Of a stretch of 12,831 nucleotides of DNA, positions 1 through 6,424 are shown piece by piece (positions within the stretch are counted from its first letter, which is position 1; every line of letters starts with the position of its first letter). The stretch is from DASQGA01 sp035535315 (GTDB taxonomy: Bacteria; Actinomycetota; Thermoleophilia; Gaiellales; Gaiellaceae). A program made the translations under genes and the position numbers. Under the pieces are notes generated by a model, which saw nothing but the letters and a program-made list of their open reading frames with translations, was not told the DNA's origin and made no database searches. The DNA lies in NCBI GenBank assembly GCA_035535315.1, contig DATLQD010000086.1:1-12831 (forward strand), written 5' to 3'.

Positions 1-14
1 CTAGCTGCGCCAGC

Positions 15-1028
15 TCAGGCTGCGACGCTGCTGAACTGCGGAATGATCTCGGCGCCGTAGATCTTGAGCGTCTCCTCCTGTCCGTGGGTCATGAGGTAGA
101 CGTTGAACTGGTCGACGCCGATCGACTCGAGCTCCTTGAGCTTCTTCGTTGCGTCTGCGACATTGCCGAGCACGCAGAAGCGGTCGACGATCTCGTCCGT
201 GACGAACTCGCCGTGCGCAGCCCCGACGCGGGAATGGTCTTTGTAGTCGTAGAACTTCCGCGCCTTGACGAAGTCCGTGAGGTCCTTCGGAATCTCCGAA
301 TCCTCGCCGTAGCGCTCGATCAGGTCCATGACGTGGTTCGAGACCATCGCCGGGAACCAGCGAACCTGGTCACGCGCCCTCGCCATGTCCTCGCCGATGT
401 AGCTCGGGGCGCAGACGTGGCACTTGAGCGCCGCGGGGTCCCGACCGGCTTCCTCGGCCGCCTTGCGGGCCGTCTCCATGATCCACTGGATGATGTGGGG
501 GTCGGCCAGCTGGATGATGACGCCGTCGCCGACCCGGCCCGCCACCCCGAGCGCGCGCGGTCCGTAGGCCGCCACGAACATCTCTATGTCCGGCTGATCC
601 TTCGCCCATGCGAGCTCGAGCTCCTTGCCGTTCCACTTGACCGGCCGGCCGTTCATCAGGTCTTTCATCATCACGAGGGAGCGCTCGAACTCGTCCATCT
701 TGACCGGCTTGTAGCCGATCACCCGGCGTGCCGAGTCTCCGCGGCCGATGCCCATGATCATGCGCCCGTTCGAGATCTGGTGCAGCGTTGCGTACGTGGA
801 GGCGGTCACGGTCGGCTCACGTGTCCCCGGGTTCGTGACGCAGTGCCCGAACTTGAGCTTCGACGTCTGGGCGACGGCCAGCGTCATGAGCGGGTAGGCC
901 TCGTGCCAGAGGATGGGGGAGTCGTAGGTCCATCCGTACTCGAATCCGTGCTGCTCGGCGAGTTTCATCAGCTCGAGAAAGCGCGTGTAGGGCGGGTCCG
1001 GCAGGACGGTTACGCCAAAGCTGAGCAT
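15..1028 (-). CDS. LLM-class F420-type oxidoreductase (TIGR03842-like)
   Basis: Predicted flavin/F420-dependent oxidoreductase of the luciferase-like monooxygenase superfamily, 337 aa, a cytosolic TIM-barrel enzyme. The N-terminus (FGVTVLPDPPYTRF), the VTNPGTREPTVTAS segment, the NGRMIMGIGRGDSARR segment and the central GDGVIIQLADP are the pattern I associate with the TIGR03842 F420-dependent family. The family assignment comes from memory, and its substrates are largely unknown. The start at 1028 is preferred because an AGGAGG ribosome site (complement of 1033-1038) lies 4 nt upstream; the reading frame continues about 60 codons further upstream, but that part is low-complexity Arg/Ser/Pro sequence. 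The gene follows the CoxG-like gene by 52 bp, so the two probably share a transcript that is divergent from the main operon. It would suit a redox step on a pathway intermediate. Its use of F420 rather than FMN is inferred from the family and not visible in the sequence. Confidence 0.88.
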   Translation of the reverse strand: MLSFGVTVLPDPPYTRFLELMKLAEQHGFEYGWTYDSPILWHEAYPLMTLAVAQTSKLKFGHCVTNPGTREPTVTASTYATLHQISNGRMIMGIGRGDSARRVIGYKPVKMDEFERSLVMMKDLMNGRPVKWNGKELELAWAKDQPDIEMFVAAYGPRALGVAGRVGDGVIIQLADPHIIQWIMETARKAAEEAGRDPAALKCHVCAPSYIGEDMARARDQVRWFPAMVSNHVMDLIERYGEDSEIPKDLTDFVKARKFYDYKDHSRVGAAHGEFVTDEIVDRFCVLGNVADATKKLKELESIGVDQFNVYLMTHGQEETLKIYGAEIIPQFSSVAA

Positions 1029-1032
1029 CGAG

Positions 1033-1038
1033 CCTCCT
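1033..1038 (-). promoter_or_regulatory. Ribosome binding site deciding the LLM oxidoreductase start
   Basis: Read on the minus strand this is a perfect AGGAGG, 4 nt before the ATG at 1028. It supports the 337-aa product over the longer 397-aa open frame that starts inside the coxG coding region. Confidence 0.75.
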
Positions 1039-1080
1039 CGGTCGCGAGTGGCAAGGCTACCGCGCCGCGAATGTGCCGTG

Positions 1081-1674
1081 CTAGGCCCCCGGGCGGCGCT
1101 TGGTAAGCCGCCCGAGGACTCCGCCGATCGTGCGCCCGACGGCACGGAACAGCAGGCCGAGGCCGGAGACCGAGGAGGGTGTGGCCGACGTTGGTGCTGC
1201 GCCCGCATCGTGGGCCGAGGCGCTCTCCAGCTGCTCGCGGAGGCAGTCGGCGAAGCGGAAGACGAGCTGCCCAGAGACGTCCTTGACTACAGGGCCGCCG
1301 TACTGGGCGACCGCGCCCGAGAGGGTCAGGTCGGTGACGACCGAGACTCGCGTCCCCGTCCCGAGCTCGATTAGTGTCGACTCGACGATCGCCCCGGCCC
1401 CGCCTCGCCCTCGCTGCTCGCGCGCCTTCGCGGACAGGCGTACTCGCCGCGCCGTCTCGTCCGCTTCCTCCCGCTTCACGACGGCTGTGAAGCCGAGCGT
1501 CATCGGGCCCAGCTTGACGCTCATCTTCGTCTTCCACGTGGAGTCGTCCACCGTCTCGATCAACTCGGCGCCGGGCATGCAGGGCACGACTCGGGGTACG
1601 TCCATGAGCAGTGCCCACACCTCGTCGACGCCGGCCGGCACCTCGAACGAGTTCTCGATGCGCACGGCGGGCAC
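1081..1674 (-). CDS. CoxG-like SRPBCC-domain protein (carbon monoxide dehydrogenase subunit G family)
   Basis: Small (197 aa) SRPBCC/START-fold protein of the CoxG family, which accompanies molybdenum hydroxylases. In CO dehydrogenase systems CoxG is implicated in membrane association and quinone handling. Family signs are MDVPRVVPCMPGAEL (residues 25-39), VKLGPMTLGF (53-62), GRGGAGAIVEST (89-100), and the GAVAQYG...F...L C-terminal helix (120-149). A Ser/Ala/Thr linker (about 150-170) leads to a basic amphipathic tail (GLGLLFRAVGRTIGGVLGRL, 171-190) that could sit on the membrane. The GTG start at 1674 is chosen because GGGGAAAG lies 4 nt upstream and the fold begins right after it (VRIENSFEV). 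The open frame extends 69 codons further, antisense to the SDR, and has no family similarity. It lies more than 5 kb from the molybdenum hydroxylase genes, on the opposite strand; I infer that they cooperate. Confidence 0.85.
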   Translation of the reverse strand: MPAVRIENSFEVPAGVDEVWALLMDVPRVVPCMPGAELIETVDDSTWKTKMSVKLGPMTLGFTAVVKREEADETARRVRLSAKAREQRGRGGAGAIVESTLIELGTGTRVSVVTDLTLSGAVAQYGGPVVKDVSGQLVFRFADCLREQLESASAHDAGAAPTSATPSSVSGLGLLFRAVGRTIGGVLGRLTKRRPGA

Positions 1675-1676
1675 GA

Positions 1677-1682
1677 TACTTT
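1677..1682 (+). promoter_or_regulatory. Candidate -10 element for a leaderless SDR transcript
   Basis: TACTTT fits the actinobacterial -10 pattern TANNNT and ends 8 nt before the SDR ATG at 1691. Transcription would then start at or next to the start codon, giving a leaderless mRNA, which agrees with the absence of a ribosome site there. No convincing -35 is visible. It sits in the 16-bp space between two divergent start codons. Weak evidence. Confidence 0.3.
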
Positions 1683-1690
1683 CCCCGGCG

Positions 1691-2452
1691 ATGCGACGAT
1701 TGGACGGACGGCGGGCGCTGGTCACCGGCGGGGGGAGCGGTATCGGTCGCGCCGTCGCCTGCCGCCTGGCGGAGGAAGGCGCCGCTGTCGCGGCGAGCGG
1801 CAGGCGCGAGGCGCCGCTGGCGGAGACGGTCGGGGCGATCGCGTCGGCGGGCGGGCGTGCCGTCGCCGTGGCCGGTGACATCTCCGTCGAAGCCGACGCC
1901 GACCGGATGGTGACTCAGGCGGCGGAGGAGCTTGGCGGGCTCGACGTCCTGGTCAACAACGCAGGCTCGATCCGGCGGAACGTGCTTGTACACGAGCTCA
2001 CGCTCGAACGGTGGCGCGAACAGGTGGCGGTGAACCTCGACGGGCCCTTCCTCGTGTCCCGGGCTGCGCTTCGCCTCATGCTGGAGGAGACGGGCGACCG
2101 GAGCATCGTGAACATCAGCTCGACCCTCGCCCTGGTGTCAGCATCAGGGGTCGCTGCCTACACAGCCGCCAAGGGCGGCGTGGTCGCGCTGACGCGGGCG
2201 ATCGCCGTCGAGTACGCCGAGCGCGGCATCAGATGCAACTGCGTCTGCCCGGCCATCGTCGTGACGCCGCTCGCCCACACCGATCGACCACGGTTCGACG
2301 AACAGCGGAGCGAATTCGAGGGGATGCACCCGCTGGGGCGTCTCGGCGAGGCAGAGGACGTGGCGGGCGCGGTCGCGTACCTCGCTTCTGCCGACTCGTC
2401 GTGGGTGACCGGGGCGGTGTTCCCGGTCGACGGTGGCTTGACCGCGAAGTAA
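1691..2452 (+). CDS. Short-chain dehydrogenase/reductase (classical SDR, FabG-like)
   Basis: NAD(P)-dependent oxidoreductase of the classical SDR family, 253 aa, the usual length. It has the cofactor-binding TGGGSGIG (residues 12-19), NNAG (89-92), Asn115, and the catalytic Ser144, Tyr157 and Lys161 in the NISS and YTAAK contexts, and it ends in the common VDGGL motif. It probably interconverts an alcohol and a carbonyl group on a pathway intermediate; SDR substrates cannot be predicted from these motifs. The ATG at 1691 places the nucleotide-binding motif at the normal distance from the N-terminus. Another ATG at 1658 would add 11 residues but overlaps the coxG start. Only 16 bp separate its start from that of coxG, so the promoters must overlap coding sequence. 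It is separated from the dikinase operon by 76 bp containing a new promoter. Confidence 0.9.
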   Translation: MRRLDGRRALVTGGGSGIGRAVACRLAEEGAAVAASGRREAPLAETVGAIASAGGRAVAVAGDISVEADADRMVTQAAEELGGLDVLVNNAGSIRRNVLVHELTLERWREQVAVNLDGPFLVSRAALRLMLEETGDRSIVNISSTLALVSASGVAAYTAAKGGVVALTRAIAVEYAERGIRCNCVCPAIVVTPLAHTDRPRFDEQRSEFEGMHPLGRLGEAEDVAGAVAYLASADSSWVTGAVFPVDGGLTAK

Positions 2453-2456
2453 GGGC

Positions 2457-2486
2457 TTGACCCCCGCATCATCGATCATCGATGAT
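2457..2486 (+). promoter_or_regulatory. Putative promoter of the dikinase/molybdenum hydroxylase operon
   Basis: A -35 box TTGACC (2457-2462; five of six match TTGACA) is followed after 18 nt by GATGAT (2481-2486; four of six match TATAAT). This is in the non-coding gap after the SDR stop and about 40-70 bp before the ATG of the dikinase mobile subunit. The spacer and the -10 are covered by the palindrome at 2467-2487, the usual layout for a repressor operator. Transcription start would be near 2493. Seen by eye only. Confidence 0.5.
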
Positions 2487-2487
2487 G
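2467..2487. promoter_or_regulatory. 21-bp palindrome, candidate operator
   Basis: Two perfect 10-bp inverted arms, CATCATCGAT and ATCGATGATG, flank a single central C. A helical dimer such as a GntR-family regulator could bind it, and such a regulator is encoded two genes downstream in the same operon. The palindrome is low in G+C relative to its surroundings. It does not look like a terminator because no T-run follows it. The binding protein is inferred; the symmetry is directly visible. Confidence 0.6.
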
Positions 2488-2528
2488 GCGCCGCCCGGCG
2501 CGGGCGCGGACGAGAAAGGGGCGCAGAC

Positions 2529-4265
2529 ATGGCGGTGGCCAGCGAGGAGATCCTCGGGAGCTTCCACGGGGACGATGACTTTCCGATCGAGTGGGACGAG
2601 GGAGAGAAGGAGCTCTTCTGGATCTTCGACGACCTCCACTGCCCCAACCCTCTCTCGCCCCTGTTCTTCGACATCGGCGGCTGGTGGCTCACCTGCGACC
2701 ATATGTTCCGCCGCTTCGGGACGCCCTTCGCATGCGACTGGATCGCGAAGTCGATCAACGGCTACCTCTACACGGCCGCCGTGCCGGCAGACGCGAGCAT
2801 CCACGCCGAGGCGACCGAGTACAACAGCCGTTACGTCCCACGCGTCCCGCGCGACCCTGCTCATGCCGAGAAGATCGGCGCCTACCTCGGCTGGGCACTC
2901 CCGCACTACGCGGAGAACTTCCTCGACTGGTGGCGCGACCGGTTGCGCCCCGAGATCGAGCGTAACTTCGAGTATCTCGACGGCTACGACATGGAGGGAG
3001 CGAGCCTCGTCGAGGTCGCCGTCCTGCTCGAGGATGCGATCGACATTCACGACCGCCACTGGAAGATCCACTGGATGCTCAACTTCGCGCAGTTCTCCTC
3101 GACGGTCGGGCTGAACGCGACGATCGGCGAGATCAAGGGCGAGGTGGATCCGAATCTCGGCGGGCGGCTTCAGAGCTCGATCGACGACCGCAACTGGGAC
3201 TCGATCGAAGGGCTGTGGCAGATGAAGGAGGAGATCAAGGGGGACAAGGAGCTCGACGACGCCTTCCGGCACCGGGGCGAGACCGCGAAGGACGTGTTGG
3301 GCGCGCTCGAAGGCTCCGAGCGAGGGCGGCAGTTCCTCACGGAGCGGGTCGAGCCCTACCAGCAGGAGTTCGGCTACCACGCCATCTGGTCGCACGAGTT
3401 CGCTTTCCCGACGTGGAAGGAGACCAAGACGCCGACGATCGAGGCGCTGCGCGGCTACGTCGAGACCGACTACGACTACCCGGCCACGATCGCGGCCGTC
3501 AAGGAGGATCTCGAGGCGGCGGTCGCTGAGCTCATGGACGGTGTCGAGGGCGAGGACAGGGAGCGGCTCCAGGCAGCGCTCGACCTCTCGCTCCGCATGA
3601 ACCCACTTACGCCCGACCACCATTTCTACATCGACCAGGGAACGAACGCGCGCCTGCGGATCATCGCGGTGGCAATCGGTCGCAAGCTGGTCGAATCGGG
3701 TCTCCTCGACGACCCGGAAGACGTGATCTACCTCAAGTACAACGAGCTTCGGGTCTTCATGGCGAACCCCGACTCAATCGACGCCCGCTCGCTCGTCTCG
3801 GATCGCCGTGACGAGCACGAGCACGCCTACACCATCAGGCCGCGGGAATGGGTCGGGACGGCGACACAGACGGCTCTCGACTTCCCGTACAACGCCCTCT
3901 GGGGCTTCCCGGAGAAGTTCTACCGCGAGGCTCCAAAGACGACAGGCGACCTCCAGGGGCTCGCTGCGTCGCCCGGGATCGCGGAGGGGACGGCGCGCTA
4001 CGTCGGCTCGCTGGACGACTTCGACCAGGTGCAGAAGGGCGAGATCCTCATCTGCCAGATGACGAATCCGGCCTGGGTGGTGCTCTTCACGAAGATCGCG
4101 GGCCTGGTGACCGACGCCGGCGGCGCCGTCTCGCACCCGGCCGTGGTCGCCCGCGAGTTCGGGATTCCGGCCGTCGTCGGGACGTCCAACGCGACGGAGC
4201 GGATCAAGACGGGGGATCGCGTGCGGGTCAACGGAGCCACCGGAGTCGTCGAGATCCTGGCGTGA
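2529..4265 (+). CDS. PEP-utilising enzyme mobile (phosphohistidine) subunit; phenylphosphate synthase/rifampin phosphotransferase-like
   Basis: One half of a split PEP-synthase-type dikinase, 578 aa. The C-terminus (about 475-578) is the swivelling phosphohistidine domain: LAASPGIAEGTARY, then GGAVSHPAVVAREFGIPAVVGT with the phosphate-carrying His at residue 536. Residues 1 to about 470 are a mainly helical region. Parts of it (FGYHAIWSHEFAFPTW, with H284 and E290, and GRKLVESGLLDDPEDVIYLKYNELR) resemble the substrate-binding region of rifampin phosphotransferase. The ATP-grasp domain is missing here but is supplied by the gene at 5606. This arrangement and size match the roughly 70-kDa protein of phenylphosphate synthase. 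Expected chemistry: His is phosphorylated from ATP by the partner, then phosphate passes to an organic hydroxyl group. The start at 2529 has a GAAAGGGG ribosome site; an upstream TTG at 2457 in the same frame coincides with the -35 box and is rejected. It is the first gene of the coupled operon. The substrate is unknown. Confidence 0.85.
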   Translation: MAVASEEILGSFHGDDDFPIEWDEGEKELFWIFDDLHCPNPLSPLFFDIGGWWLTCDHMFRRFGTPFACDWIAKSINGYLYTAAVPADASIHAEATEYNSRYVPRVPRDPAHAEKIGAYLGWALPHYAENFLDWWRDRLRPEIERNFEYLDGYDMEGASLVEVAVLLEDAIDIHDRHWKIHWMLNFAQFSSTVGLNATIGEIKGEVDPNLGGRLQSSIDDRNWDSIEGLWQMKEEIKGDKELDDAFRHRGETAKDVLGALEGSERGRQFLTERVEPYQQEFGYHAIWSHEFAFPTWKETKTPTIEALRGYVETDYDYPATIAAVKEDLEAAVAELMDGVEGEDRERLQAALDLSLRMNPLTPDHHFYIDQGTNARLRIIAVAIGRKLVESGLLDDPEDVIYLKYNELRVFMANPDSIDARSLVSDRRDEHEHAYTIRPREWVGTATQTALDFPYNALWGFPEKFYREAPKTTGDLQGLAASPGIAEGTARYVGSLDDFDQVQKGEILICQMTNPAWVVLFTKIAGLVTDAGGAVSHPAVVAREFGIPAVVGTSNATERIKTGDRVRVNGATGVVEILA

Positions 4266-4897
4266 CCGTCGCGCGGACGGTTCTCCGCGAGCAGGTCAAG
4301 GATGTGCTCCTCGAGCGCATCCTCGAGGGCGAGTACGAGCCGGGCGACCGCCTCGTCGAGACCCGGATCGCGCACGAGCTCGGCACGAGCCAGGCGCCCG
4401 TGCGGGAGGCGCTGCGCGAGCTTGCCGCCCTGAGGTTCGTCGAGACGGAGCCCTTTCGTGGCGCCCGCGTCCGGACCGTCTCGGCGCTCGAGCTGGCCGA
4501 GGCGTACCCGGTGCGAGCAGCGCTCGAGGAGCTGGCCGCGTCCGAGGCAGCCGGCCGCATGGACGGAAACGTCGAGGAGCTCGAGGCCGAGCTCGAGGCG
4601 ATGCGGGAGGCGGCCTGGGCCGGAGAGCTGCGACGCCAGGTCGCACACGATGTCGCGTTCCACCGGACGATCGTCGCAGCGGCCGGCAACCGGGTCCTGC
4701 TCGACGTCTGGAGCAGCCTTCACATCGAGACGCGGACGACGGTGACGCTCGTGAAGACACATATCGATCCGGAGTTGCTCGCCGAATGGCACGTGCCGAT
4801 CCTGGAGGCAATCCGGAGTGGCTCCCCCGAAGCCGCGGCGACCGCTTCCCGCGAGCACTTCGAAGGCTTCCGCGAGCTCATGGAGGCAGGGTCGTGA
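4262..4897 (+). CDS. GntR-family transcriptional regulator, FadR subfamily (FCD domain)
   Basis: DNA-binding regulator of 211 aa. The N-terminal winged helix-turn-helix (about residues 5-72) carries GEYEPGDRLVETRIAHELGTSQAPVREALREL, the typical GntR signature. The C-terminal FCD ligand domain has the likely metal/ligand residues D130 and H134 (DVAFH), H177 and H199. FadR-type GntR proteins usually repress catabolic genes until a small acid or pathway intermediate binds the FCD domain. The GTG start at 4262 overlaps the preceding stop as GTGA, which implies translational coupling; the much longer upstream open frame is a shadow of the dikinase gene. Being the second gene of the operon, it is probably autoregulated, most likely through the palindrome at 2467-2487. 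Its ligand is likely the substrate or an intermediate, but this cannot be read from sequence. Confidence 0.92.
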   Translation: MTVARTVLREQVKDVLLERILEGEYEPGDRLVETRIAHELGTSQAPVREALRELAALRFVETEPFRGARVRTVSALELAEAYPVRAALEELAASEAAGRMDGNVEELEAELEAMREAAWAGELRRQVAHDVAFHRTIVAAAGNRVLLDVWSSLHIETRTTVTLVKTHIDPELLAEWHVPILEAIRSGSPEAAATASREHFEGFRELMEAGS

Positions 4898-5613
4898 GTC
4901 GGCTCGTCGACCTTTCCATGCCGGTTCACCGCGACATGCTGACCTTCCCGCGCGTCCCGCCCCCGACGCTGCTCCTCTACGAGAGCTGGACGGAGTTCGC
5001 CGAACGGATCGGCGCAGCGGAGTACGGCGCCACGTCGCTGACCGCGAGCTACCTCGTGACCCAGAACGACCACGTGGGGACGCACCTCGACGCGGTCAAG
5101 CACATCCGCGGCCCTGAAGCCCCGGGGGTCGAAGGGATCCCCCTCGACTACTGCTTCTCCGACGGCGTCGTCCTCGACTTCCGGCACAAGGAATCCGGGG
5201 CCGGGATCAGCGCCGCGGAAATCGATGAGGCCCTCGCGACGATCGGCTACACGTTGAAGGAGCGCGACATCGTCCTGATCCAGACGGGAGCGAGCGCGTA
5301 CAACACCGAGGAGCGCTACCGGACCGACCACTGCGGGATGACCGCCGAGGCGACGCGGCATCTGATCGCGCAGGGCGTGCGCCTGATGGGAATCGACGCG
5401 ATCACGTTCGATCCGCCGGTCTGGGCGATGTTCGAGCGCAAGCAGTTCTGGGAGGCACACCTGGTCATGAACGAGGAGGACTACTGGCACCTCGAGAACC
5501 TGCAAAACCTCGATCAGCTTCCTCCTCACGGCTTCAAGCTCTCCGTCTTCCCGGTCAAGTGGATGGGGACTACGGCGGCTCCAGTGCGCGCGGTCGCGAT
5601 CCTCGATGACTGA
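4894..5613 (+). CDS. Cyclase-family metal-dependent hydrolase (kynurenine formamidase/isatin hydrolase-like)
   Basis: Predicted cytosolic metallohydrolase of 239 aa in the 'putative cyclase' family, which includes kynurenine formamidase KynB and isatin hydrolase. The metal-binding signature HxGTHxDAxxH is present as H60, H64, D66 and H70. The N-terminal DLSMPVHRDMLTFP and the MGIDAITFDPP segment are also typical. Members hydrolyse amides, formamides, imides or lactams. Here a ring-opening or deformylation step is a reasonable guess. The GTG start at 4894 overlaps the regulator stop (GTGA) and has GGAGG 7 nt upstream. It lies between the regulator and the ATP-grasp dikinase subunit, so it is made together with the dikinase. 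It differs clearly from the second cyclase-family gene at 10447. Confidence 0.88.
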   Translation: MSRLVDLSMPVHRDMLTFPRVPPPTLLLYESWTEFAERIGAAEYGATSLTASYLVTQNDHVGTHLDAVKHIRGPEAPGVEGIPLDYCFSDGVVLDFRHKESGAGISAAEIDEALATIGYTLKERDIVLIQTGASAYNTEERYRTDHCGMTAEATRHLIAQGVRLMGIDAITFDPPVWAMFERKQFWEAHLVMNEEDYWHLENLQNLDQLPPHGFKLSVFPVKWMGTTAAPVRAVAILDD

Positions 5614-6424
5614 CGGTCCTATCCTGTGGTTCGACCACGAGCGGGCCATAGACGTGCGTATGTGTGGCGGGAAGGGAGCGAGCCTCGCGGCGATGACGGC
5701 CGCCGGCCTGCCGGTGCCGACAGGCTTCGTCGTCTGCGCCGGCGTCCTCGAGGAGTCCGTCGACGCCGAGCGGCTCCGCGAGCTCGCTCGCGCGGAAGAT
5801 CATGCGTCGGCACAGCAGCTCGTGCTTGCAGCCGAGCCGCCGCGGGGCGAGCTAGCCGCCGCCTACGAGCGGGTGGGCGGCGACGTCGCCGTCCGCTCCT
5901 CGGCCTGCGCGGAGGACTCCGAAGCGGCGAGCTTCGCCGGCCAGCAGGAGACCTACCTGCACGTCCGCGGCGCGGACGACGTGGCCGCGCGCGTCGTCGA
6001 TTGCTGGGCCTCCTTCTTCAGCGAGCGGGCGCTCTACTACCGGGCGCGGAAGGGGTCGCTCGACGACCTCGGCATGGCGGTGGTCGTGCAGCGCATGGTC
6101 GAGCCGGATAAGTCGGGCGTACTCTTCACGGTCGATCCGGTCCAGCGTCGCCGCGACCGGATGGTGCTGGAGGCCGTCTTTGGGCTCGGCGAGCAGGTCG
6201 TCTCCGGCGAGGTCACACCCGACCATTACGTCCTGGACCGCCAGGGCGAAGTGAAGCGAGAGCAGCTCGTCTCGGGCGGTGTGCTGGATCCGGCCGAGAT
6301 CGTGCGGCTGGCCGACCTGGGGCGGCTCCTCGAGACGCACTTTGGCGGGCCGCAGGACGTTGAGTGGGCCCTCGCCGGCGGCGAGATCCACCTGCTCCAG
6401 TCGAGGCCGGTGACGACCCTGTGA
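5606..6424 (+). CDS. PEP/pyruvate-binding (ATP-grasp) subunit of a split dikinase
   Basis: ATP-binding half of a PEP-synthase-like enzyme, 272 aa. Ordered motifs: GGKGASLAAM (21-30), VRSSACAEDSEAASFAGQQETYL (96-118), VVVQRMVEPDKSGVLFTVDP (159-178), EAVFGLGEQVVSGEVTPDHYVLDR (189-212) and DVEWA...HLLQSRPVT (251-270). It ends just where a one-chain PEP synthase or rifampin phosphotransferase would continue into its next domain, and it contains no catalytic His domain. It therefore needs the phosphohistidine subunit encoded at 2529. It should bind ATP and phosphorylate that His, probably releasing AMP and phosphate overall. It is shorter than the roughly 40-kDa ATP-binding protein of phenylphosphate synthase, mainly around residues 52-90. 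The ATG start overlaps the preceding gene by 8 nt. The phosphate acceptor is not known. Confidence 0.88.
   Translation: MTDGPILWFDHERAIDVRMCGGKGASLAAMTAAGLPVPTGFVVCAGVLEESVDAERLRELARAEDHASAQQLVLAAEPPRGELAAAYERVGGDVAVRSSACAEDSEAASFAGQQETYLHVRGADDVAARVVDCWASFFSERALYYRARKGSLDDLGMAVVVQRMVEPDKSGVLFTVDPVQRRRDRMVLEAVFGLGEQVVSGEVTPDHYVLDRQGEVKREQLVSGGVLDPAEIVRLADLGRLLETHFGGPQDVEWALAGGEIHLLQSRPVTTL

Noticed and set aside
84..1106. 340-codon open frame on the plus strand
   Set aside because: Antisense to the LLM oxidoreductase, which has a good ribosome site and clear family motifs.
2467..2487. Palindrome as a terminator of the SDR transcript
   Set aside because: No T-run follows on either side, the stem is not GC-rich relative to its surroundings, and the site overlaps a good promoter; an operator fits better.
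2457..2528. Upstream TTG start adding 24 residues to the dikinase mobile subunit
   Set aside because: The TTG coincides with the putative -35 box, the extension is unlike the family, and the ATG at 2529 has a suitable ribosome site.
2469..3623. 384-codon open frame on the minus strand
   Set aside because: Antisense to the dikinase mobile subunit; rich in repeated Val/Leu/Asp/Arg with no family motif, and it would remove the promoter and palindrome region.
3848..4261. Long N-terminal extension of the GntR regulator
   Set aside because: The extra 138 codons are an out-of-frame reading of the dikinase gene; the GTG at 4262 gives a standard-length FadR-type protein with a coupled start.
2529..6424. 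Dikinase as a rifamycin-resistance phosphotransferase
   Set aside because: Rifampin phosphotransferase is a single chain of about 860 aa; here the parts are split and embedded in a catabolic gene set, so antibiotic resistance is not supported.
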